DNA of 64,000 nucleotides from Mangifera indica (GCF_011075055.1 NC_058150.1:9586330-9650329); one strand, 5' to 3'. Counted from the first letter of the stretch, positions 45,691 to 57,753 are shown. Made by a program: numbers and translations. The notes: generated from the letters alone by a model not told the origin.

Positions 45691-46760
45691 ATAGTGGGCG
45701 ATAAGAAACTTGAGTTGATAAAATTCCGAGATACAAAGGTGGGGTTCAAACACGATTGTTAGTTGATTCAAAAACCAATTACGATGGATTGATAGATGCA
45801 TTATGTTTTCATTTAGGTATCATTGAAGTTTGAACGATGTACAATTGTTTATGAAAAATGTGAGCGACCCAAATGATTTGTCGTATCGGATAAAGGATGA
45901 CCATGATGTTCGGGTTCTGATGAGACTATCAATGGATGCAAAAAGGATGTGATAGGTCTTGTCGTGTTTACAAGCCCTAAACAAATCAAAACTAACTATA
46001 AACAATAATTTTTCGAAGCATAAAATAGGGTGGACCCCATCCCCAATCATGAACGATGTTCACTCTTCGGATAACATAAATTTGGAGCCACAACTGCAAA
46101 GTGTGCCAGAAAAAGATGAGAAGGGCAATGTGAACTTACATGCTAATCTTGAGGTTGGAGTAAGCTTGATTATAGTTGTTCATAATTGAGCTCAGGGTGA
46201 AAGGGCAAGAGACCATACGTCTGTATTTGAGAGATGTTATAAGATGGGTGATTTTCCCATGGATGAATCAGAAGAAAAAGAAGATGGTTATAATGATGTT
46301 GGTGGTAGTGATGTTGGACAAAGCGATGAAGAAATTGAAAATAACGCTACTGTGGGGGTTGGTCCTAGTCGAGAGCTTTTCAGACCATGATATTCCAATT
46401 CATCACGACCCCACTCCTATAAATATTCAGGTTTGAAATCCATTTTTAAGGGATCCAGAGCCTTTAATTGATGTGGAATATGAGAGTATTAAAATTCATT
46501 CAGCTTCACGTTGTGATAGAAGATTTAAAGTGAAAAATCAATTTGCCACAAAACATGTATTAATCGATACAATTCATAGGCATGCATTGAAAACTAGTTA
46601 TCACTACAAAGTGATAAAATTGAAATAGAAAAGAATGGAAGTCAAATGTGCACATGAGATATGCAAATGGAAAGCACGAGCAGTGAGGTGAGATAATTGC
46701 AACATTTTAGAGCTGCGTCGTATGGACAAAGTACAAACTTGTCTTAGGGATGAAATGTTA
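45690..46760 (+). pseudogene. Mutator-like (MULE) transposase N-terminal remnant
   Basis: Pieces in shifting frames read like the N-terminal region of MULE transposases. A DDHDVRVLM-type segment lies near 45900, an acidic linker follows, and then FDPEPLIDVEYESIK-like and RFKVKNQFATKHVLIDTI near 46445-46570. The next block, KVIKLK-KRMEVKCAHEICKWKARAV near 46610-46685, matches the 'RL-V-C----C-W--RA' pattern that precedes the catalytic domain. The DDE catalytic part and zinc knuckle are absent. Stops and frameshifts are frequent. Confidence 0.55.
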
Positions 46761-46838
46761 AAAATTAAATTAATATTTTTTTATTATACTTTTCATTTGG
46801 CTTTTCACTTTAATTTAATGTTATTAATATTTTCAATC
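46752..46838 (+). repeat. Direct repeat flanking the MULE remnant
   Basis: AAAATTAAATTAATATTTTT... through AATGTTATTAATATTTTCAA closely matches 44845-44930 in the same orientation. The copies lie 1.9 kb apart on either side of the MULE-like remnant. Confidence 0.75.
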
Positions 46839-46839
46839 A

Positions 46840-47459
46840 TTTCAGATCATTTCATATAGCTATAACTTGTGCTAAAGTGCATATGACTTGCGGGCAATAT
46901 ATTAGCAATAAGAAGACAATTTAAAAAAATAATTTAATTAATTAATTTCATAATTTGACAATAAATATTATAGCATATTATTAATATGAAGATAAATAAA
47001 GTAATGTTAGTTTAATCAAATATAATACTAATTTATACTAAATAATTTTGTAAATATATTTAAATAAAATAATATTTTAGTATTATTTTATTATTACTAA
47101 CCAAACTTATAATTATCTATACATAACCAATTTTATTAAAGATACTTAAAATTCATATCCAAATATTGATAAGAAAAGATTAGTCAAGGAAACATGCTGA
47201 ATGTCAAAAAATATATAGAAATTGTGGGTGCAAGTTTGGGGAAAGAATTTCGTTGGCAAGTTAAAAGCTGCAAGCGACTAAATTGATGATTACAGAATGA
47301 TGATGTTGATTCTGAGCCCATTGGCCATTTGAAGAAAACAAGATTAATTAATTGGCCAACTTTCTTCATCCTAAATTATCTCATTTCAAGCAACCAAATC
47401 AAGCAGGGTGATCTTTTTACCGGACAAATTATAAGCCTTTATTTACAACAGAGTTGAGC
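46840..47459. other. AT-rich spacer next to the NLR fragment
   Basis: No domain is recognisable. The minus-strand frame 47184-47369 lies just downstream of the NLR-fragment stop and may be its former 3' region. Confidence 0.5.
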
Positions 47460-47489
47460 AGTGGAAGTGAATTTTGAGAAAGGATTGAG

Positions 47490-47945
47490 CTACACCATGG
47501 CTGTTATCACTGTTACTGGTGATAGTATTATGCAGTGAAGCACTTTCCCCTTCACTAAAACTCTCCAGTGAATAAACTGCCCAGCCCCCGTCTCTCCAAT
47601 AGGTTGAATACACTTCAGGAATGTGTGCAACTCGCCAATAGTCTTCTCCTTCTTCATCGGCATGTCAAAAAACTCAAGCACTTTCAACTCGGTGAGATTC
47701 TCAATTCCCAACGGCACCTTCTGCAGCCACTTGCACCGCTGAATGCTAAGCTTTTCAATGCCCGACATTGCTCCCTTTTGTATTTCTGCAAATCTAAGCT
47801 CATCGAACTTGTCCAGACTCAATTGCTTCAGCTTCTTGAACCCACCAGCCATTAAGCAGGGTGTGTCTCCTTCGTATACTTGTAGCAGTTCGAGGTGAAT
47901 AAGATTTGGAAGATTTTGCAAAATACAGTGGATCTTCCTTTAATC
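47490..47945 (-). pseudogene. C-terminal LRR fragment of a CC-NBS-LRR (RPM1-like) resistance gene
   Basis: The minus-strand frame begins around LQNLPNLIHLELLQVYEG and continues with GGFKKLKQLSLDKFDEL, IEKLSIQRCKWLQKVP and GIENLTELKVLEFFDMP. These are consecutive leucine-rich repeats typical of the C-terminal end of RPM1-type NLR immune receptors. About 45 further residues follow to the stop. There is no start codon, coiled coil or NB-ARC upstream; the sequence past 47945 has stops at once. It is a 5'-truncated relic of roughly 150 codons. Confidence 0.75.
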
Positions 47946-48189
47946 AATAAAAGGGTTAATATTTGAATTTTCTATAATTAATAGATGAAAAGGTATTTGC
48001 ACCCAACCTGGGGCGGAATGTAGTAATTTGGCTCAACTCAAATGACGTAGCACATTTAATAATTGCAACTTACATCACATGAGCCGAAAAACATAATTAA
48101 AAAGTATAAATCAAAAGTAACGTTACCACTTCTCGCCCTTTTTTAAAATGAGCACATGCCTACAAACATTAAATAAATCTGATCTCTTT

Positions 48190-49772
48190 CTTCCTCTCGC
48201 GTTTCCAACCGTTTGATCCTCTCTCTCTTGTTCGTTTTGCTTATTATTTACAAGAAATTAACCACATTGTTTTCTGAATCGACGTTTTCAAGAGGTATTT
48301 GTTGTTTCTCTGGCCTCAGTTTGTTTCTTTTGTGGATTGACTTCTTGTTGGTGCTTCGTAATTTATTAATTTGATGAAGTAGAAGTATGTGTTAATGAGA
48401 TCTGCTTCTGGTATGATTCAAGATTTTGATTTCTTTCTTTGTTCCCTTGGGTGAGACACGTTTCTGCAATTAAAGATTTGTAGCTGCTTGTTGGTGCTTC
48501 GTAATTTATTAATTTGATGAAGTAGAAGTATGTGTTAATGAGATCTGCTTCTGGTATGATTCAAGATTTTGATTTCTTTCTTTGTTCCCTTGGGTGAGAC
48601 ACGTTTCTGCAATTAAAGATTTGTAGCTGTTTGTTGGTTTGTTCAAAATTTTTGTGACCTTTGGGCATAGATATAGTCATTACATTGCAAAAGAAAGAAA
48701 AAAGAGAGAAGGGTTTTCGATATATTCGGAGGCTAATGAAAGATTTGAGTTCCACTCTTGAGGGAGGTTCTTTTTTATTTTCTGTAGTGTTAATTTGATG
48801 TATGTCCTTCGGATTATAGATTCTTATTGGCCTTTAAGTTGTATGGAGCCGGCAGTTATCTCCATTAATAATAAATCAGATCAGTTTCTTGAGTTTCACT
48901 TATCTGAAAGTTTGTTAGACAGCTAAATCCTCTTTTCTGTTGCTAATTGAACTAGCAACAGTAAATGTGGAACCTTAATAAGTGTTACTGTCATCTGTAT
49001 AAGCAAGTTAGTATTGTTGCTCTGTCAAATTGAGTTTTTGAAATTACAATGATGAAGAGAAATAAATTTTGATCAGGTGCGGAAATGCTCCATCAGTCAT
49101 AAAATTTTAAATTGAGATAAAAGCTTCTAACAAACAAACACAGGTTTTGAATCTTGAGCAAGAGGCTTCAAACTTATTCATGCTTAACCTGTTTCTTATG
49201 TTAGTGTTAATCCCGATTTATTAGAAAATAATGGATATGAAAATTCTCTCTTTTTATTAGGTTATATGTTTGAATGTGAGTAATGAATAATTTTGCTTTA
49301 GTGCTAAATTAGGCTTTTAGTTAAGTGGAGATGGAATTCATAAAAATTTCAATTTTTGATTCTTTACATAAATTTTTTTATTTAATTCTTTATTAGGGTG
49401 CATATATTATCTGTTGTACCTGACTGTGATTTGGTTCCATATTGGTGCTCTGCTGAAGTAATTCATGTTGCTGAAGAATTTGATGGAAGACAAGCAACTG
49501 GATTTTAATCAACCATTTTTATCTGTGAGGCGGTTCTCATCAACAGTGACCACCTCAGAAGCTGAGGTTAAAAGGAAAACAGTCAATACTGTTCCCAAAA
49601 TACCTGCTCTCCCTGTTTACAAGTCAGAGTTGAAATCAGGTCCGATTGGGAACCCACAAACTATTCCTTTCGTGTGAGAGCAAATGCCAGAAAGGCCCAA
49701 GAATGATAGCAAATCACAAACTCAAGCTCCTGAGCAACCTCCCATTGTTCCAAAGCTTCCACCTGGAAGGAA
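48190..49772 (+). pseudogene. DUF688-like plant protein pseudogene, copy A
   Basis: A probable 5'UTR exon (about 48190-48293, ending TTTCAAGAG|GTATTTG) is followed by an intron and a coding exon with ATG at 49465. The product starts with a short leader and then LDFNQPFLSVRRFSSTVT, IPALPVYKSELKSGP and NPQTIPFV, the N-terminal pattern of the plant-specific DUF688 family, whose function is unknown. The next codon is TGA at 49675-49677, where the family has Trp (PFVWEQ). The frame then continues EQMPERPKNDSKSQTQ and PIVPKLPPGRK to 49772, where homology with copy B ends abruptly. Sequence to about 50040 is open but unfamiliar. The rest of the gene is missing. Confidence 0.65.
48344..48629 (+). repeat. 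Perfect tandem duplication, 2 x 143 bp
   Basis: 48344-48486 and 48487-48629 appear identical base for base, starting CTTGTTGGTGCTTCG. They lie in what looks like the first intron of the DUF688-like pseudogene. A third copy does not follow. Confidence 0.9.
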
Positions 49773-50049
49773 ATCATATAGTTGTTCTTTGTTTGGTACA
49801 CTTAATTGTACAAGATTTCAGGGTTCCAAGTCTCCCTCAGTTGATCCCAAGTGGAAAACTATTGTCAAAACCTCGAATGGACACCATGGACATTTACGTT
49901 TCTCAGAGGTTATTTGCAACTTTCATTTCCATTTATTTTATCTTTACCAGAATGCAATCCAATTTAAGCTAAATTCTGGTATTCAATGTCTTTGTCTTTC
50001 AGGAACTACGTACACCTATTCTAGAAGCATAAAACAATAGAAACCTTAA

Positions 50050-52280
50050 GCCTATGGAATCATGTATACAGTTGGTTGTGAAGTCCATAATTTAAATGGC
50101 TTCAAGGCTTCTCAAAACACTTTCTCATCTCCTCGAAAAATTTTCTCCTCAAAGTCCGAGATGCTTCTTCCTATACTTAGTATACAGCGGGTAATTGTAA
50201 ATCTCTCTGCCCATTTATATTCCTGTAATAAGAAGTTGCATTTAGTCCAAGAGTTAAAATTATGCCTACAAACAAACTGTATAGACTCTGTACAAACTGA
50301 GTTTCTAGCTTGTGATTGTTCACTTTTAATTCATGCTTCCTGGTGACATTGTTACCTACTTGTCATATGTTGACACCATGACAGGAAGCAAAATGTTCAT
50401 GATGTGAGTTATCACCTCCATGCAAATAAGCATTTTGGATATTTTATTGGGAAGTTCTCTGTTGTTTTCTCTACTGGCAAAGGCGAGAGATCGCCATGAG
50501 AAGTTTGTGACCTTGTAATGGTTTTTTGCTGGAAGGGGTCTTGAGTTTGTAATAGTGTCATTAGGGTAGTATTGCCTATTCAATAGATCAAGGTGTTGAT
50601 GACATTAGTCAGACCTTCAATGATATCACTCAACCGATCCTTATTAGGCATTATTAGTTGTACTTCAACAAGTGTTGCTAATTGGTTCTTAGCAATAGGC
50701 ATAGGTCCATTTACTAGACACTTATTTGTTGCAATTCGCACATATTTTTCTAAAAGAAATTCTAATCACACAATAAGACACTTTTCTACTTTGCATGGTT
50801 GTTTCATCAATCTCAATGATATCAATGATCATATTCTCTTTTGGTGGTAACTCCTCAAGAACACTTTAGTAGATTTGATATATGTGAAAGAGAAGGACAC
50901 ATAGAAGTAGGTTGTGGTGGTGGTGTTGGTTGAAAGAAACAAATGAAGCGAGCCACTACTTGAAAATATTGGTTATTATTAGAGGCTTTAGATTTTGTAT
51001 TATTTTTCCACATCTTAGGTTTGTTTATCCATATGTTAAAGTAACATATTGGTTTACCTTCAACATCGAACATGTTCTTGTTGAAAATTTTAGTTTTTCA
51101 AGATACTTTGTGCATATTTAGTTTTGGCATATTTAAAATATCAACATTGACAAACATCATTTTCATGTTTTGAGGTTGTATTATGTTCATATTTTATAAA
51201 ATGTCATCTACCTTTGAATAAATGAAAAGTCAACACTAACAATGTAATCAAAATCTATACATGTTTATAATATGCAATGTTTTTTAGCAAACCCTAACTC
51301 AAACATTTAATTTAACCGACATTTGATCAATATATGCATATAAGTTAACATTATCTCATCAGGTGACAATGGGTTGTATGGTTAAACCTATAGATTTTTT
51401 TTTTCTTCTCGATGCTATGTTCTAACAAAAAAAATTGAAACATATATCTAAAAATTTTTTTCTAAAATGTTCAATGATTTTTTAAAAAACTGTTAAATGT
51501 TGAAAAAAAAAATCTTTGCCTATTATGCAACACCTCAAAAAGTTGGGCAACATTGCGTATGATATTAGACATTGTCACATAATGTCATGTATTAGTCTAA
51601 GGATGTTGCATAAGAACCCGACTTACTTTTATGATATAGGCAAAAACATTTCACTAAACATTACCTCTACAAATTCTGTAATTTGGGGATAACGTAAATT
51701 TTTATGTGATTTTTCAAAGATTGTACATGACATTTTTAAATTTTAACAACAAACCAAATCAAAATTTTTATCCATATTACTGAAAACCAAAAAAACACTT
51801 TCACTCTATTATAGCCTAATATTCACAACTCACTCACCAAATAGCCCTAAAATTCATCCAAAAAAAAAAAAAGAAAAAAAAGCCTTTTTAAAAAAATATA
51901 AAAAAAATCTTCAACATATTTATGAAATTTATATTATATAAAACAAAATAAACAAAAGTAAATATTCTTTTCCATTTTATAGATTGAATCTTACTTTAAA
52001 CATAAGAAATGAACACTAAACGATAAAAAAATTGGATAAACAAAATAGTACAATAAAATTGTCTTTTATATATATATATATGTATGTACGTATGAAGACA
52101 TTTTTATTAGACCTCAATTAATTATAAATAAAATTATGTATACTTATTTTGAGTATACAAATAATATACACATTGAATATATATTATCATGTAATTGAAT
52201 TATTTTGAATTAAGAATAAAATAATATTTAATTATGTGATAACATTTTTAGAATTGGTTTGAACATTTCCCGTTTAGGAC
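50050..52280. other. Spacer between the two DUF688-like copies
   Basis: No confident gene. A degenerate minus-strand stretch at 50590-50800 (IATNKCLVNGPMPIAKN, then QLIMPNKDRLSDIIEG) vaguely recalls the domain found in CACTA-type transposon proteins, but the match is too weak to call. From 51150 to 52250 the DNA is AT-rich, with a short TA tract near 52070. Confidence 0.5.
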
Positions 52281-52283
52281 CAT

Positions 52284-52896
52284 TTATGTTAGTACCTTCA
52301 CGAGCTTTGCCCAAAGGCTTCTGTTTAACATTTTAAAATCCATGCAGGTGGAAGCTTTAGGCAATGGGGGGTTGCTCAGGAGCTTGGGTTTGTGATTTGC
52401 TTTCATTCTTGGGCCTTTCTGGTGTTTGCTCCCACACGAAAGAAATAGTTCCTGGGTTCCTGATTGGACTGATTTCAACTCTGAGTTGTAAGCAGGAAGA
52501 GCAGGTATGTTGGGAACAGTATTGGCTATTTTCTTTTTAACCTTAGCTTCTGAGGTGGTCACTGTTGATGATAACCGCCTTATAGATAGAAATGGTTGAT
52601 TAAAATCCAGTTGTTTGTAGCAGAGCACCAATATGGAACCAAATCACAGTCAGGTACAATAGATAATATATGCACCTATTTAAAGAATTGAATACAGAAA
52701 TTTATGTAAAGAATCAAAAATTGAAATTTATATGAATTCCATCTCCACTTAACTAAAAGCCTAATTTAGCACTAAAGCAAAATTATTCACTACTCACATT
52801 CAAATATACAACCTAATAAAAAGAGAGAATTTTCATATTCACTATTTTCTAATAAACCAGGGTTAACACTGACATAAGAAACATGTTAAATTCATC
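52284..52896 (-). pseudogene. DUF688-like plant protein pseudogene, copy B (inverted)
   Basis: The minus-strand copy matches copy A from 49190 to 49772, including about 250 bp of upstream non-coding DNA, so it is a genomic rather than retro-copied duplicate. Compared with A it lacks about 30 bp including the ATG, and it has a one-base frameshift after AYNSELKS. It keeps the Trp codon that is TGA in copy A. It also extends further into the family sequence past the PP motif (an ILNVK-like stretch near 52335). Neither copy can encode the protein. Confidence 0.65.
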
Positions 52897-52899
52897 CCT

Positions 52900-53700
52900 T
52901 CATGATGTCAAGCAGTTGCATACTGTGGATGAGAAGGTAATATTGGAACCTAAAATCATGGTTTATTCATTCCAAAAATCCTATCTTCTCCTGACACAGC
53001 TGCACTATTTATGTAAATCGATGTAATAGATAGTTCCACAGTGGATCAAGTACAATCTAATTAAACTGACCACTATAAAAGTGGCTGGAAGTGAGAGGTT
53101 TGATCTGGCTCAACAAAATGACCTGCAAGGGAAATTAAGCAATTAAGATTCTCATGGAATCATTCAAGATTCTACTTTATTAACTAGATAAAAAATGGGT
53201 GATGATGGAAAGACTGACTCTCAAAGCCAACCATTCAGTATCGAGGAAGTGTCTCGTGGCTTGATCATGTTTGAAAACAGTTCATTAATTATTAATCTAT
53301 ACTAATGCCCTGTTAACATGACCATTATCATCACTCGCATTAATATCATCTCAAGATATTCAACTGGAGATATTGAGTATGTCTATTATATGACATTATT
53401 GCTTAATTAATGTTACATCCGTATGGAACAATTTGATAATCCAGTCTTGCTTATTAAATGAATTATCTAGATAGTTTATATACATACTTCATATTAAAGC
53501 AAAAAGGCAGTTTACATATATAAACAAAAAACACTTTCTTTTATTAAAAAATCATTATTACATATATACAAGATGAAATGTCATAAAACTGACAACATAA
53601 ATGGTTCATAAGCATACACTAATAAGAACAACATGATAACTGTACTCAATTAAATTAAAATATCATCAAATTGTCAGAAATCACATAAGAAAATATAGAG
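52900..53700. other. Spacer without recognisable features
   Basis: Moderately AT-rich. No credible coding frame or repeat boundary was seen. Confidence 0.6.
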
Positions 53701-53713
53701 AAGGTTCATTGAC

Positions 53714-53894
53714 TTACCTTTCCAACGACGATCAAGCAAGTCTTTTCATGAATTACCAATGGCTCTTTGCGTTCCTTGACTTCAAAGTCCTCAAACTCCC
53801 TCAATTTTCTTTCTAGTTTTTTGAATATAAAGTGAGTTCTGATAAGCCAAATGCCTTTGCATTCTTTTATTTGTGCCAGAAATGCACAACACAT
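53714..53894 (-). pseudogene. Exon-like open segment, unknown
   Basis: A minus-strand frame of about 58 codons (CCAFLAQIKECKGIWLIR, then FKKLERKLREFEDFEVKE) has a charged, helix-forming character. It ends at a good donor, GGAAAG|GTAAGTC (exon end at 53717). No family is recognised and no partner exon was found. It may be a captured or left-over exon, or chance. Confidence 0.25.
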
Positions 53895-54077
53895 TGTTGT
53901 GTGCCATTATACACACAAGTACGCTTACTATTACCCATTAATGATAATTTTTGAAATCAACATAAATTGTTTTTTATCTAAGATTCAAATATATTGACTA
54001 CACACAGGTGGTATTCCCTTATACACAAGCATGTGTTTCTTTCAAACTTAGTCATTTTCTTTAGTGACACAAGGATT

Positions 54078-54312
54078 CGATCTAGACATAAGCTCAAACA
54101 AGGGTTAGCCTAAGATCGATAAGATGTGATTCAAATTTGCCTTAAAAGTGATTAATCTTAGGCTCAATTTGACTTAAGTTCAAACTTGAATGTTTGAATT
54201 GGTTTGAATTTGATTCATTTATAAAAATGATTCCAAATATTAGTTTAAACTTAGCTCGTTTGATCCAAACTACAATTTGATTTCAAGTAGCTCAGATTGA
54301 ATCTAACCTTGG
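54078..54312. mobile_element. Degenerate hAT-type MITE-like sequence
   Basis: ATTCGATCTAGACATAAGCT at the left and CAGATTGAATCTAACCTTGG at the right are roughly inverted. The interior consists of TTTGAATT/AAGTTCAA words like the MITE at 31258-31582. Borders and TSD are unresolved. From 54540 to 54720 a ~90-bp segment (ATTCCTATTATCCGAAATAA and a variant) is repeated in tandem. Confidence 0.3.
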
Positions 54313-54799
54313 CCCATATAAGTAAATTCTTGACTCCAGTGGTTGGTGAACCTTCTTCTTTAGTTTATGAATAGTTACATGGCCCACTTAAATAGAAAAA
54401 AGTGCTTTTATATGTGTGGTTATCACTATTCCCCATATATTTTTCAGGGGATGAGAGATTTTCTTTTATGTTTTTATGTTCTTAATCATCTTGAGGATTG
54501 GTAATGAAAACCTTGTTTTTAATTTTTAAATGTCGTTTAAGTACTTTCAAACGTCCACTTCAAAGCAATTAAAGATCCTTATTCCTATTATCCGAAATAA
54601 ATTAAAGCTTAATCATATTGCTCCTACTTGGTTGGGATAGATGAGACAAGAAATTAAGAATCATTGTTCCTAGTATCCAAAATAAGTTGGAGCTCAATCT
54701 CATTTGCTCCTACTGTCTAGAATAGTTAAATATATTATTTTTTAAGACTCGACTATTGATCATTGAGATTTGCCTATTCCCTATTCCCTATTCTTCTTC

Positions 54800-55310
54800 T
54801 ATCACATATAGATGAAAATTTGTATAAATATCATCTCTATTAAGAAAAATATCCTCTATGAATGTAGCATTTTCTAATTCAATTTTAATTAATGTTTTAG
54901 CAGAATCCTTCCTATTAAACACATACCCTTTGGAGTGTTCAACATATCTTATAAAAAAAAAGTATTTCTTTCCTCTACTCCTACTTGTCCAAACTTATGG
55001 GAAGAGTCATGGATATATGATGTTGACCCCATAATAAATTTAAATTAAGTTTTCTATAGGGAGTGGAAACAATTGATTTAAAAGGCACACATTTACATGT
55101 ATAGACAACAAATAATGATGTATCCCCTCAAAATTGTATTAGAGGATTTTCCTATGCCATCATTAACTTAGTCATTTCCAATGGAGTTCAATTTCTCCTC
55201 TATGCTACACCTCTTTGTTATGGAGTTTTTGCAATTGTTAGTTGTCTTATAACAAGGTTCATGCAGTATTACAATCTCTTTCTAAAAATTAGGAATATAT
55301 AAAGGTGAAT
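54800..55310 (-). pseudogene. Ty1/copia fragment, linker after integrase, minus strand
   Basis: On the minus strand short frames read IRYVEHSKGYVFNRKDSAK and IELENATFIEDIFLN, matching the copia polyprotein region between integrase and RT ('F-GY-E-SKGYRFY... SRNA-F-E'). There are stops throughout and no LTR nearby. Confidence 0.5.
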
Positions 55311-55369
55311 ATGCCCTACAATAAGAATTTAAGGACTTTTGCTGATATTACTCATCATATTGTGCTAGA

Positions 55370-56110
55370 GGATTAACATCTTGAGGTAGTTGGACCAAAT
55401 GCTCATGCATATGTTGCATAGTTAAGTTCAAAGAGTTTTTCTAGCTTCAAAAGCAAATGGCGTAAGTTCAAGAAGAGGAAGGAGATTGTACAAGGCTCTA
55501 AGAATAAGAACAAGCAATTCAATCGAAAAAATGATAAACATGTTAGAAAAAGAGACAAAAGTAAGATGCATGTTATCATTGTGGTACGAAGGGTCATTTC
55601 GCCCGTGAATGCATAAAATCGAAAAAGATATTATCTTATTCTACCTTGAGTGATGAAACTTTTGTTTCTAATGCTATATAATTAACTAAGTTTCATCCTA
55701 TATGGATTGTAGACTTAAGAGCCACAGACCATGTAGCTTTTGACAAAGGAGCTTTAGTGGAAATTCATCGAATACTGAAGAAGGTGAGATGGATTTACAT
55801 AGGCAATAACACAAGAGTTGAACTAAAAGGGATAAACACATGCAAATTAGTTTTACGAGGTGGCTAAACCTTATATCTACATGAAATCCTATATGATCTA
55901 GACATCCAACAAATTTTTGATTTCAGTGCTTGTTTTACATAAACTAGGATATAATTTTGAATTTCTCTAGGAACTCTATCAAAATATATAATAGTAATGA
56001 TTTCTATGAATTTGATTTGTTGTTAAATGATTTTATGGTGTTGGATACCCTTCATTATGGAAATGATAATGTTAGTTTTTTATTATTTGATACTCCCAAA
56101 AGTATGGATG
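55370..56110 (+). pseudogene. Ty1/copia fragment, gag knuckle and protease, plus strand
   Basis: A basic stretch with SKNKNKQFNRKNDKHVRK is followed by a CYHCGTKGHFAREC zinc knuckle (about 55570-55612). Next come IWIVDLRATDHV (protease; the active-site DSG has become DLR) and WIYIGNNTRVELKG with YLHEILYDLDI. The frame shifts repeatedly. It faces the opposite way to the adjacent fragment at 54800-55310. Confidence 0.65.
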
Positions 56111-56214
56111 TAAATGCAAATATATGACATGCTGAAACAAGAAAATATTGGTCGTTCCTCTCTTATAAGGAAGTCATATGTTAATCATTCAGTTATTTGG
56201 AAATAAAAATACCA

Positions 56215-57680
56215 AAGGTCCAGTCATGATGTGCTAATAATGTTCTAACTGTGACATCGAAGGGTTTCATGCCACATGTAAATTGCCCAGCCTTGCCATT
56301 TGTAAAGCTATCCAGCTATGTCACTTCCTTACACCACGTGTCCAAGACACAAGCATTTAAATGTCCCAGTTATGACACCTAAAAAGTGTCCTAATGGTGA
56401 CATTTTTTTTCACGCATTGTTGCCATATGTCTAAACAAGTAAGTCTAATCCATTACATCACTGCCATATGTCCAAGCCCTTATTGTCCTAACCATGACAC
56501 TTAAAAAAGTGTCCCAATCATGACACTTAAAAAAGCCCTTATTGTCTAGCCAGACCATGCCATGTGTTCAAGCCACATGCTTTATTACCATTCTTTTAGC
56601 TTGCCAAGTGTCCAGTTGTGGTTGCTTGCTACTCAAGAACTCATCCTAACCATGCTAAATATATTCCAACTATGATACTCAGAAATTGTCCCAGCTATGA
56701 CATTGAATGCCAATCCAAGTGTGACACATGTAAATATCCCTACCATAAAGTTTCTAAAAACCTCCCAACCATGACACATAATTCAATCAAAATGTGACAC
56801 GTGTAAAATTCTGTTAGTCGTATAGTTTTTCAAAACCTTCTAGCCATGCCACACTTTAGTCCAATCATGCACCTTTTTATCTCATGTAAAATCAAACTTG
56901 TATTTTAACTATGCACAAGCTGACATATACTCGTTTAAGCTTTTAGATTTTTTATACTAGACATAGAAATGAAGCAAGTCACCTGTGTTAAGTACATTTT
57001 AAGCTATCCATTGAGCATTTAAAGCTATCTATTACAACTCTGATTGAGGCCTTCTTCGCTAAATTTCTCAATTAGTTTTTAACAGCAACTCAATCTCAAT
57101 GAAATACAACTTAACTCTAAAAATTGAGCTTGGATCGAAGAGCAAAAGGTTAGACATTTTATACTCTAAAAACGAAAAACCTAAAAGCCTCTGTTTTCTT
57201 TATAATTCTCACCAAACTTTCTTTTTATTCATTAAGAGGCCAACTACACTTAGCTTGTATTTATAACTTTATCTTGGGTGCAATCCCGTATTAAGTAATG
57301 TAGCAAACATAATCTTGGATAGACTATGTTTAGAAAATTTTCAAGAGATAATAAAATTCCAACATGATTTGCTTAGAGAAGTAGATGTAGGAGACTTGTA
57401 AGAGAAAACTTTGAACCACTCTAAAATTGAACTTTTTTAAATCTCAACTCTTTAATTCTTGTTAACTGTTTGTTGATTTGCTTAAGTTGTTTTGCATTGA
57501 TTACTCTGTTATTATTATTATTTATTGTTACAATGCTCTGTAGATATTTTTTCTAATATTTATTGTTGCTTTGCTATTTATTGTTGTTTTGCATAATCTT
57601 AGTTGCTGAGAAAGAAATTTCTTTTAGAACTTGTTCACTCCCCTTTAGGTTCATATTAGTTATTTCAAAAATGTTTAACA
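56215..57680 (+). mobile_element. Probable 5' LTR of a Sirevirus-like copia element
   Basis: The end is set by GTTTAACA at 57673-57680, directly before the primer site. The start is not resolved because the partner LTR lies outside the window. The upstream part (56215-56880) consists of diverged repeats of TGACAC...CATGTAA and CCACGTGTCCAAG words. Region 57180-57260 may be the promoter and leader. Confidence 0.55.
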
Positions 57681-57682
57681 AT

Positions 57683-57694
57683 TGGTATTAGAGC
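57683..57694 (+). other. Primer binding site (initiator Met tRNA type)
   Basis: TGGTATTAGAGC begins two bases after the LTR end. It differs by one base from the standard plant TGGTATCAGAGC. Confidence 0.8.
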
Positions 57695-57753
57695 CTGAAC
57701 TCTAGTTTTTATTAAAATGTAACGATTTTTAAAGTAAATGATCTTCTTTCTCA

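Noticed and set aside
50590..50850. CACTA-type transposon protein on the minus strand
   Set aside because: Only a short, frameshifted and weak resemblance; no CACTA termini or 3-bp TSD found.
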